A stretch of DNA of 64,000 bases, taken from Streptomyces sp. NBRC 109706. GTDB taxonomy: Bacteria; Actinomycetota; Actinomycetes; Streptomycetales; Streptomycetaceae. Numbering within the stretch: position 1 is the first letter of the stretch; each line of letters starts with the position of its first letter. The position numbers were made by a program, and so were the translations under genes. Positions 12,501-24,500 of the stretch are shown one piece after another. The notes under the pieces are model-generated. The model made no database searches. It was not told where the DNA came from and saw nothing but the letters and a program-made list of their open reading frames with translations. The stretch covers positions 1 to 64,000 of the forward strand of contig NZ_BBOM01000016.1 of NCBI RefSeq assembly GCF_000974485.1, read 5' to 3'.

Positions 12501-15500
12501 TCACCCAGGCCGCGACCGTGCCCGTCGCCTTTGTCACCGCTTACTACGGGCTGGTCGACATCGCCGCCGCCCAGGCCGGCGAGAAGGTCCTCGTCCACGC
12601 CGCGACCGGCGGCGTCGGCACCGCCGCCGTCCAACTCGCCCACCACCTCGGGCTTGAGGTCTTCGGCACCGCCAGCCCCACCAAATGGGACGCACTCCGC
12701 GCCGCCGGCCTCGACGACCACCACATCGCGTCCTCCCGCACCACCGACTTCGAAGCCACGTTCCGCACCGCCACCGCCCAACGCGGCGTCGACATCGTCC
12801 TCAACTCGCTCACCGGCGACTTCCTCGACGCCTCCCTCCGCCTGCTCGCCCCCGGCGGCCGATTCGCCGAAATCGGCAAGGCCGACCCACGCGACCCCGA
12901 CCAGGTAGCCGCCGACCACCCCGGCGTCCGCTACCGTTCCTTCGACCCCTCCGAGGCCGGCCCCCAACGCCTCGGCCAGATCCTCACCGAAATCCTCGCC
13001 CTCTTCGACCGAGGCGCCCTACGACTGCCCCCGGCCACGGCCTGGGACATCCGCGACGCCGTCGCCGCGTTCCGCCACATCAGCCAGGCCCGCCACATCG
13101 GCAAGAACGTCGTCACCATCCCCACCACCCCCGACCCCGACGGCACCATCCTCATCACCGGCGGCACCGGCACCCTCGGCGCCCAACTCGCCCGCCACCT
13201 CGCGACCCGACACGGCGCCCGCCACCTGCTGCTCCTCAGCCGACGCGGCCCCGCCACCCCCGGCGCGACCCAACTCGTCGACGACCTCGCCCAACTCGGC
13301 GCCCACACCACCGTCAAGGCCGTCGACACCGCCGACCGCACCGCCCTCGCCGCCGCCCTCGCCGACATCCCGACCGCCCACCCCCTCACCGCCGTGGTCC
13401 ACGCCGCCGGCGTCGCCGAGGACGGCGTCCTCGAAACACTCGACGCCCAACGGCTGCACAGCGCCCTGCGCCCCAAGGTCGACGCCGCCATCAACCTGCA
13501 CGAACTCACCGCAGGACACGACCTCGCCGCGTTCGTGCTCTACTCCTCCGTAGCCGCCCAACTCGGCCCCGCCGGCCAGGGCGGCTACACCGCCGCCAAC
13601 AGCTTCCTCGACGCCCTCGCCCGACACCGACGCGCCCACGGACTACCCGCCGTGGCACTCGCCTGGGGCCTGTGGGCCGACGCCAGCGGCGTCACCAGCC
13701 GCATGACCGACGTCGACCTCACCCGCGCCGCCCGCCTCGGCGCCCCCCTGTCCGCCGAACGCGGCCTCACCCTCTTCGACGAGGCCAGCACCACCCACCG
13801 ACCCCATATCGTCCCCGCCAACCTCGACGTCAAAGCCCTCAACTCCACGGCCACCCCCGTCCCCCCGATCCTGACCGACCTGGCCGGCCCCACCCCACGA
13901 CGCGCCGTCAACACCCCGGCCACCGACGCCCCGTCCCTCACCCACCGCCTCGCCGGCCTCCCACGCGACGAACAGATCCCGCTGATCGTCGACGTCATCC
14001 GCGCCCAGGTCGCGTTCGTCCTCGGCCACGCCTCCGCCGAGGCGATCGAACCCCGCCGCGCCTTCAAGGACCTCGGCTTCGACTCCCTCACCTCCGTCGA
14101 ACTCCGCAACCGCCTCGCCGCCGCCACGGGCCTGCGGCTCCCCGCCACCCTCGTCTTCGACCATCCGGCCCCGGCCGTCCTCGCCGAACACCTCCTCGGC
14201 GAACTCGTCGGCCGCCTCGCCACCACGGCGACACCAGCCACCCCGACGACGACACCCGCGAAGCCCGGAGTGGCCGACGACCCCATCGCCATCGTCGGCA
14301 TGAGCTGCCGCTACCCCGGCCACGCGGACAGCGCCGAACAACTGTGGCAACTCCTCGCCGGCGGCACCGACGCGATGACCGCGTTCCCCACCGACCGAGG
14401 CTGGGAAGCGGCCATCGCCGACGCCCGCTTCGCCCTGCGCGGCGGCTTCCTCGACACGGCGACCCGCTTCGACGCCGGCCTGTTCGGCATCAGCCCCCAC
14501 GAGGCCCTGGCCATGGACCCGCAACAACGCCTGGCCCTCGAAACCGTCTGGGAAGCCTTCGAGGACGCGGGCATCGACTCCACCACCCTCTGGGGCACAC
14601 CGGCCGGCGTGTTCCTCGGCGCCGGCTCCAGCCACTACGGCGTCGGCACCGACCTCCCGCCCGAGGCCGCCGGACATCTCGTCTCCGGCTCCGCCACCAG
14701 CGTCATCTCCGGCCGCGTCGCCTACACCTTCGGCCTTGAGGGCCCGGCGGTGACCGTGGACACGGCATGCTCGTCGTCCCTGGTCGCCATGCACCTGGCC
14801 GCGCAGGCGCTGCGTGCCGGGGAGTGCGAACTGGCCGTCGCCGGCGGCGTCACGGTCCTGACCACCCCGGATATCTTCACCGAGTTCCAGGTGCTGGGCG
14901 GCGTCGCCGCCGACGGGCGCTGCAAGTCCTTCGCGGCGGCAGCCGACGGAACGGGCTGGTCCGAGGGCGCCGGCATGCTGGTCCTGGAACGCCTCTCGGA
15001 CGCGCGCCGCAACGGTCACCAGGTGCTTGCCGTGGTGCGCGGCAGCGCGATCAACCAGGATGGCGCGTCCAACGGCCTGACGGCCCCGAGCGGCCCCTCG
15101 CAGCAGCGCGTCATCCGACAGGCCCTGGCCAACGCTCAGTTGACGACGGCGGATGTCGACGCGGTGGAGGCGCATGGGACGGGGACGCGGCTCGGTGACC
15201 CGATCGAGGCGCAGGCGCTGCTGGCGACGTATGGGCAGGGGCGGGACCAGGACAGCCCGCTGTGGTTGGGGTCGATCAAGTCGAACATCGGTCATACGCA
15301 GGCGGCTGCGGGTGTGGCGGGTGTGATCAAGATGGTGATGGCGCTGCGGCACGGGATGCTGCCCGCCACGGTGCATGTGGATGAGCCGTCGCCGCAGGTG
15401 GACTGGTCGGCGGGTGCGGTGTCGTTGTTGACGGGGGCTCGGGAGTGGCCCGAGGTTGATCGGCCCCGGCGCGCGGCTGTGTCGTCGTTTGGGATGTCCG

Positions 15501-18500
15501 GCACCAATGCGCATGTGATCTTGGAGCAGGGGCCGGAGGTTGCGGCGGTTGATGGCGGTGGTGCTGTTGGGGGTGTGACGGCGTGGGTGGTGTCGGCGAA
15601 GTCGGAGGGGGCGTTGCGGGGGCAGTTGGAGCGGTTGCGGTCGTTTGTGGCCGAGAGGCCTGAGTTGAGTCCTGTGGATGTGGGGTGGTCGTTGGCGATG
15701 GGGCGGGCTGGGTTGGAGCATCGTGCGGTGGTGGTGGGTGCGGGGCGGGATGAGTTGTTGGCGGGGTTGTCGGGGGCTTCTTCGGTGGCGGCGGGTTCGG
15801 GTGGTGTGGTGTGGGTGTTTCCTGGTCAGGGTTCGCAGTGGGTGGGGATGGCGCGGGGGTTGTGGGAGTCCTCGGAGGTGTTCCGGGAGCGGCTGATCGA
15901 GTGCGAGGCGGCGTTGGCGCCGTTTGTGGACTGGTCGTTGACCGGGGTGCTGCTCGACGGTGATGACGGTGTGGTGCGGGTTGATGTGGTGCAGCCGGTG
16001 TTGTGGGCGGTGATGGTGTCGTTGGCCGAGGTGTGGCGTTCCGCCGGTGTGGTGCCTTCGGCGGTGGTGGGGCATTCGCAGGGGGAGATCGCCGCGGCGT
16101 GTGTGGCCGGTTGGTTGTCGCTTGGGGACGCTGCGCGGGTGGTGGCGTTGCGGTCGCGGGCGTTGGTGGCGGTTGCGGGTGGTGGTGGGATGGTGTCGGT
16201 GGCCGCCGGCAGGGAGACCGTCGACGACCTGACCGCAAACAGTCCAGGCCTCTCCGTTGCGGCGGTGAACGGGCCGTCGTCCACGGTGGTTTCGGGCGAA
16301 GTGGAGGCCCTGGAGGCACTGCTGGCCGAGTGCGAGGAGCGCGGGATCCGTGCCCGCCGCATCGCCGTGGACTATGCCTCGCACTCGGCGCAGATGGAGC
16401 AGCTGCGCGAGCGGATCCTCACCGACCTCGCCCCCGTCTCCCCGTCCATCGGCCAGATCCCGATGCTCTCCACCCTCACCGGCGCCCCCGTCGACGGCGG
16501 CCTGGATGCCGCCTACTGGTTCGACAATCTGCGTTCCACGGTTCGGTTCGAGGACGCCATCCGCACTCTGCTGGGACAGGGCGCCGGCACCTTTATCGAG
16601 GTCTCCGCCCACCCCGTGCTGACCGTCGGCATCGAGGAGACCATCGACGACGTTCAGGCCGCCGCCGTCGCGCTCGGCACCCTGCGCCGCGGCGAAGGCG
16701 GAATGCGCCAACTGCTGGCCTCGCTCGGCGAGGCATGGCAGGCCGGGGTCGACGTCGACTGGTCCACCGTCCTCACCGGCCGCCGGGTACCGCTGCCGAC
16801 CTACGCCTTCCAACATCAGCACTACTGGCTCCGCCCCCGCACCGGCCCCGGAGACGTCACAGCGGCCGGCCTGATCGGAGCGGACCACCCCCTGCTGGGC
16901 GCGTCCGTCACCCTGGCAACCGCCGAAGACCTGGTGCTCACCGGCAGGCTCTCCCTGGCCGCGCAGCCCTGGCTGGCCGACCACACACTCCACGGCCGCG
17001 TGGTGGTCCCCGGAACCGCCTTCGTCGAACTCGCCCTCCGCGCCGGACACGAGGTCGGCTACCGCGAACTCCGTGAACTGACCCTGCACCAGCCCCTGTT
17101 GCCGTCCCCGACCGGCGGCACCCGGATCCAGGTACGCGTCGAAGCCCCCGGACCCGACGGGGATCGCGGCGTCTCCATCCACGCCCAGCAGGACACCGCC
17201 GACAGCTGGACCCTGCACGCCGACGGCGTTCTCGCCCATCCTGTTGACGTCGCCGCCCCCGAAGCCCCGACCCGTGACGTGCTCGACCTCGCCACCTGGC
17301 CGCCGCCCAACGCCGCACCGATCGATCTCGACGGGTTCTACCCGTCGCTGACCGAAGCCGGCTACGGCTATGGACCGACCTTCCAGGGCCTGCACCGGGC
17401 CTGGCACGCCGGAGACGACATCCTCGCCGAGGTGCGACTGCCCGCCACCGCCAGCGCGGACGCCGCCCGCTTCGGACTGCACCCCGCCCTGCTGGACGCC
17501 GCACTCCATGTACTCGGCATCGGCGGCCTCCTCCAGGACCCGCATGCCACACCCGTACCGTTCTCCTGGTCAGGAGTGTCCCTCCAGGCAACCGGCGCAT
17601 CCGTCCTGCGCGTCAGGCTGTCGGCCACCGGCCCCGACACCGTGTCACTCGGGATCGCCGACGGCACCGGCGCACCCCTGGCGCGGATCCGCTCGCTGAC
17701 CGTGCGCCCCTCGACCACCGCAGACACCGGGCCCACCATCGGCGACGCACTCTTCGCCATCGCCTGGCAACCCCTCCCGACCAGCCACGCCACCGCCAGC
17801 GACACCCGCTGGCAGCTCGAAGACCTCACCGCCTCCGACCCGGCCGCCCCCGCCTCGACCGCCGACCGCGCCCGCACCCTGACCGTCCGCGCGTTGGGCG
17901 TCATCCAGCAGCGGCTCCGCGACGAAAACGCGCAGTCCACCCCACTGATCCTGCTGACCCACTCCGCCGTGGCCACCGGCAGCGGCGACGCACCGACCGA
18001 CCCGGCCGCCGCCGCCGTATGGGGCCTGACGCGGAGCGCGGTGACCGAACACCCCGGCCGCTTCGTTCTGCTCGACACCGACGACCCGGCCGCGCCACTG
18101 CCCGACCGGGAACGAATCGCCCACGCCCTGGCGGATGGCGAAACCCAACTGGCCGTGCGCGGCGGCGAGATCCTCGTACCGCGCGTGGTCCGCACGACAC
18201 CGGCCGAACGCCAGGCCGCGCCAGGACCCGAAGGTCTCCGGGGAACCGTCCTGATCACCGGCGGCACCGGCGTCCTCGGCAGCCTGGTGGCAAAGCGACT
18301 CGCACGCGACCCCGCGGCACCGCGACTCCTCCTGCTCAGCCGCCGGGGCCCCGACGCCCCCGGCGCGGCCGACCTCGCGGCCACCCTCCGCGAAACCGGC
18401 ACCGACGTCTCCATCGTGGCCTGCGATGTCGCCGACCGGGCCGCCCTGGCCGACGCGCTGGCCGCCATCCCGCACGACGCCCCACTGACCGGGGTGATCC

Positions 18501-21500
18501 ACACCGCCGGAACACTCGACGACGGCACGATCGAATCGCTGACCCCACAGCGCGTCGAGACCGCACTGCGCGCCAAGGCCGACGGCGCGCTCAACCTCCA
18601 CGAACTCACCGCCGACGCCGACCTCGGCCTGTTCGTCCTCTACTCGTCCGCCGCCGCCACCTTCGGCGCCGCAGGCCAGGCCGGCTACGCAGCCGCGAAC
18701 GCGTTCCTGGACGCCCTCGCCCACCGACGCCACGCCGAAGGCCGCCCCGGCATAGCGCTCGCCTGGGGGCTGTGGCAGCAGGCCACCGGCCTGACCGGAC
18801 ACCTGACCGCCAGCGAAGCGGCCAAGGCGGCCGAACTGACCGGCGCGCTGTCCACCGAGGACGGCATGGCACTCTTCGACGTCGCCCGCGCCTCGAACCG
18901 CCCACACCTGCTGCCCATCCGGCTGAACACGGCGGCCACCGACGACGTCGACACACCGCCTCTGCTCCGCGCCCTCACCCCCCGCCGACTGCGCCGCGCC
19001 ACCGACGCCGCCACAGCCGACACCTGGACCCGGCGGTTGGCCGAACTCCCCGACGCCGAACGCACCCGAGCCGTCCTCGAACTCGTCCGGACCGAAATCG
19101 CCGGAGTCCTCGGCCACTCCGGGCCCCAGGACGTCGAACCCGGACGCCCCTTCAAGGAACTCGGCTTCGACTCACTCCTCGCCGTACGCCTGCGGAACCG
19201 CCTCCAAGCCGCGACCGGCCTGCGTCTGCCGGCCACCCTCGTGTTCGACCACCCCACCGCCCTGGTCCTCGCCGAACACCTGACCAGCCAGATCGTCGGC
19301 AACCGGCCCACCGCGGCGGCCCCCACCACCGCCGCCGCCACCACCGACGATCAGATCGCCATCGTCGGCATGGCCTGCCGCCTCCCCGGCGGAGTCACCT
19401 CAGCCGACGACCTGTGGCAACTGGTAAGCGGCGGCACCGACGCGATGTCCCCGTTCCCCACCGACCGAGGCTGGGACGAAGCCCTGCGGCGCGCACCGTT
19501 CACCCCCGTCGGCGGATTCGTCCCCGACGCCGACCGGTTCGACGCCGAACTCTTCGGCATCTCCCCCCGCGAAGCCCTCGCCATGGACCCCCAGCAGCGG
19601 CTGCTCCTGGAAACCGCCTGGGAGACGCTGGAATCGGCCGGCATCGATCCCACCTCCCTGCGCGGCAGCCAGACCGGCGTCTACGCCGGCGTGATGTACC
19701 ACGACTACGCCGCCGCCGGCATGGGCCGATTCCCGGACGGCGTCGAAACCTTCCTCGGCACCGGCAACGCGGGCAGCGTGCTCTCCGGCCGCGTCGCCTA
19801 CGCCTTCGGCCTCGAAGGACCGGCGATCACGGTCGACACGGCATGCTCCTCCTCGCTCGTGGCCCTCCACTCGGCGATCCAGGCACTGCGCGCCGGAGAA
19901 TGCTCACTGGCCCTCGCCGGCGGCGTGACCGTCCTGGCGACGCCCGAGATCTTCACCGAGTTCGACCGACAGGACAACCTCGCCTCGGACGGCCGCTGCA
20001 AGTCCTTCGCCGCCTCGGCGGACGGCACCGGCATGTCCGAGGGCGTCGGCCTGCTGTTGGTGGAGCGGCTTTCGGACGCGCGGCGGAACGGCCACCAGGT
20101 GCTGGCGGTGGTGCGGGGTTCGGCGGTGAATCAGGACGGCGCGTCGAACGGTTTGACGGCGCCGAATGGTCCCTCCCAACAGCGGGTGATTCGGCAGGCG
20201 TTGGCGAATGCGCGGTTGACGGGTGCGGATGTGGATGTGGTGGAGGCGCATGGGACGGGGACGCGTCTTGGGGATCCGATTGAGGCGCAGGCGTTGTTGG
20301 CGACGTATGGGCAGGATCGGGGTGAGGGTGGGGAACCGTTGTGGTTGGGGTCGGTGAAGTCGAACATCGGTCATACGCAGGCGGCTGCGGGTGTGGCGGG
20401 TGTGATCAAGATGGTGTTGGCGTTGCGGCATGGGGTGTTGCCGGCGACGTTGCATGTGGACGAGCCCTCGCCGCAGGTGGACTGGTCCGAGGGCGATGTT
20501 GCGTTGTTGACGGAGGCGCGTTCCTGGCCCGAGGTGGGTCGCCCGCGGCGGGCGGCGGTGTCGTCGTTCGGGATCAGCGGGACCAATGCGCACGTCATTC
20601 TGGAGCAGGCGCCGCAGCCCGAACCCGAGCCGGTTACCGAATCCGCGGTTGGTTGGCCGGGGTTGGTGCCGTGGGTGGTGTCGGCGAAGTCCGAGGCCGG
20701 GTTGCGGGCTCAGGTGGCCCGGTTGCGGTCGTTCGTCGCCGAGCGTCCCGAGCTGGACGCGGTGGATGTGGGTTGGACGTTGGCGACAAGGCGGGCTGGG
20801 CTGGAGCATCGGGTCGTCCTGGCCGGCGATGGAGACGTGCTCGCCACCGGCACCGCAAGCGAAGGCCGCACCGCGTTCCTCTTCACCGGCCAGGGATCAC
20901 AACGCGCGGGGATGGGCCTGGGCCTTTATGAGGCGTTCCCGGTCTACGCCGAGGCGTTCGACGCGGTCTGCGCCCGGTTGGACGCGCGGTTGGAGCGTTC
21001 GCTGCGTGAGGTCCTGACCGATGGGGTGGGGCTGGATCAGACAGGCTGGGCGCAGGCGGGCCTGTTCGCTCTCGAAGTCGCGCTCTATCGCCTGGTCGAG
21101 TCCTGGGGCGTGACCCCGGATGTGTTGCTGGGCCACTCGTTGGGTGAGATCACGGCCGCGCATGTGTCCGGGGTTCTGTCGCTGGACGATGCGTGTGTGT
21201 TGGTTGCCGAGCGCGGTCGGTTGATGCAGGCCCTGCCCGCCGGTGGTGGAATGCTCGCCGTCCAGGCCACCGAGGCCGATGTTGCCGACTCCGGGCTTGA
21301 CCTCGCCGCCGTCAACGGCCCGAACTCCGTGGTGCTTTCGGGTGCTGTTGAGGCGATTCGGGTGTGTGTGGCGAGGTGTTTGGAGCGGGGGTGGCGGATC
21401 AGTGTTCTGTCGGTGTCGCATGCGTTCCATTCGGCGTTGATGGAGCCGATGTTGGATGAGTTCGCCGCTGTTTTGGCTGGGTTGACGTTTAACCCGGCTC

Positions 21501-24500
21501 GGATTCCGATCGTTTCGAATCTGACGGGGGCGGTTGCTGAGTCTGGGCAGCTGCAACAGCCCGAGTACTGGCTGAGGCAGGTGCGTGAGACGGTTCGTTT
21601 CGCCGATGGGGCCGCGACGCTCGACGCCATGGGGGTGACGCGGTATGTGGAGCTGGGGCCCGCCGGAGTGCTGTCGGGGATGGCCCAGGAGACTGTTGCG
21701 GATGCGGTGTTCGTGCCCGTGCTGCGTAAGGATCGGGATGAGGTGGATGCTGCTCTGACTGCGGTAAGTCGGTTGTGGGCGGTGGGTGTTGGGGTGGATT
21801 GGTCGGCGTTGTTGGTTGGTGGTCGTGGGGTGGGTCTGCCGACGTATGCGTTCCAGCGTGAGCGGTTCTGGCCGGAGTCGGCTTCCGGGTCCCTTGGCGG
21901 CGGTTTGGTTGATGCGGCGTTCTGGGATGCGGTGGAGCGTGGGGACACGCGGGAGTTGGCCGGTTTGGAGTCGGCGTTGCCGGCGTTGTCCGCCTGGCGT
22001 CAACGTCATCAGGAACAGACGGCGTTGGACTCGTGGCGTTACCGGATCACCTGGAAACCGTTGGACGGTCTTCCCCCATCGTCAACGTTGACCGGCGTAT
22101 GGGCGCTGGTGGGTTCGGACGATGCCGAGGTGTCGGCCGCGCTGACCGGTGCGGGCGCGACGGTGGTGAGTGTCCCGGCCGAGGAGGTGTCGGTGCTGCC
22201 CGAGGTGGTGGGCGTGGTGTTGGTGGCTGGTGATGTGGCTGAGGTGTTGGGCGTGGTGCAGGTGTTGGGTGGGGTGTCGGCGCCGTTGTGGGTGGTGACG
22301 CGGGGTGCGGTGTCGGTGGGTGGTTCGGATCGGTTGGCCAATCCCGACCAGGCGGGGGTGTGGGGTCTGGGCCGGGTCGCGGCCCTGGAAATGCCCGGCC
22401 GTTGGGGCGGTTTGGTCGATCTGCCGGCCGAGCGGGACGCGCGGGCCGGTGCTCGTCTTGTCGGCGTCCTGGCTGCGGGCGTCGCCGGTGAGGACCAGGT
22501 CGCGGTGCGTGCGGCCGGAGTGTATGGCCGCCGTCTGGTTCAGGCGATGCCGGCCGAGGCCGTGGACGAGGCATGGAACCCGGCCCCCTCCGGGACGGTT
22601 CTGATCACCGGTGGTACCGGGGCCCTGGGCTCGGAAGTGGCGCGGTGGTTGGCGGGTCGGGGTGTGCCGCATCTGGTGTTGACCGGTCGCCGGGGTGTTG
22701 CGCCGGAGGGGTTGGTTGAGGAGTTGGCTGAACTTGGTACTCGGACGACGGTCGTTGCGTGTGATGTTGCGGACCGGGACGCTCTTGCCGCAGCGATCGA
22801 CGGTATTCCGGCGGAGTGGCCGTTGAGTGGTGTCGTGCATGCGGCCGGGGTGTTGGATGATGCGATGTTGGATGGTTTGTCGGGGGAGCGGTTGGCGTCG
22901 GTGTGGGGGCCGAAGGTCGGTGGGTTGCGCAATTTGGATGCGTTGACGGTCGGGCTTCCTGTTGAGTGGTTGGTGGTGTTCTCCTCGATGGCGGGCACGG
23001 TGGGGAGTGCGGGGCAGGGGAACTATGCGGCGGCGAATGCGGCGGTCGATGCGTGGGTGCAGGAGCGGCGTCAGCGTGGTCTGCCGGCGGTGTCGATCGC
23101 TTGGGGCCCGTGGGCCGAGGGAGGAATGGCAACAGACGATGTGGTGATGCGTCGCCTCCGGCGCGGTGGCGTACGGCCGTTGGATGTCGAGTTGGCGCTG
23201 CGGGTCTTTGCCGAGGCTGTTCGGCATGGTGGTGTGGATATGACGGTGGCGGATATCGACTGGGAACGGTTCGCCCCGGCCTTTGCCTCCGCGCGCCCCA
23301 GCCGTCTGCTGGCCGAACTCCCGGCAGCCGCAATGGTGTCGTCGGCGCTGCTCGCAGAAAACGGCGAGGAGTCGGGACTGCGACAGCGGCTTGCGTCAAT
23401 TCCGGTCGGGCAGTGGCAGCAGGTTCTGTTTGATGTGGTGCGGGAGCAGGCTGCTTCGGTTTTGGGGCATGGGAGTGGGCAGGTTGTTGAGCCGGGGCGG
23501 GCGTTTCGGGATCTGGGTTTTGATTCGTTGATGGCTGTGGAGTTGCGTAATCTTCTGTCGGCGCGGACGGGGCTGGGGTTGCCGACGTCGCTGGTTTTTG
23601 ATTATCCGACGCCTATGGTGTTGGCCGCTTATTTGTCGGCGGAGCTGGCGGGCGATGTTGGTGTTGGTGTTGTGGTGGCGTCCGAGGTGGGGGTTTCGGC
23701 CGCCGTGGCTGTGGATGAGCCGTTGGCGATTGTGGGGATGGCGTGCCGGTTCCCGGGTGGGGTTGGGTCGCCGGAGGAGTTGTGGGATCTGGTGGATGGC
23801 GCGGTGGATGGTATGTCGGTGTTCCCGACGGATCGCGGCTGGCCGGCGGATGTTCCCGGTGGTGTGGGCGCGTTTATTGCGGACGTGGATGGCTTCGATG
23901 CGGGGTTGTTTGGGATTTCGCCGCGTGAGGCTCTGTCGATGGATCCGCAGCAGCGGCTACTGCTGGAGGCGGCGTGGGAGGCGTTTGAGTCGGCGGGGAT
24001 GGATCCGCGTTCGTTGCGGGGTCGGAGTGTGGGGGTTTTCGCGGGGACAAATGGTCAGGACTATACGCACCTGTTGGCTGCGTCTGGGGAGCGGGGTGAG
24101 GGGCATGCGGCCACGGGTAATGCGGCGGCGGTGTTGTCCGGCCGGGTCTCCTATGCGTTCGGGTTGGAAGGTCCTGCGGTGACGGTGGATACGGCGTGTT
24201 CGTCGTCGTTGGTCGCGTTGCATTGGGCGGGGCAGGCATTGCGGTCGGGTGAGTGCGAACTCGCTCTGGCCGGCGGGGTGACGGTGATGGCGACGCCTGG
24301 TGCGTTTGTGGAGTTCGATCGCCAGGACGGGTTGGCCGGGGACGGTCGGTGCAAGGCGTTCGCGGCGGCGGCGGATGGCACGGGGTGGGGTGAGGGTGTC
24401 GGGATGCTGCTGGTGGAACGGCTGTCGGACGCGCGCCGTAATGGGCACCAGGTGCTTGCGGTGGTGCGGGGGAGTGCGGTGAACCAGGACGGCGCGTCGA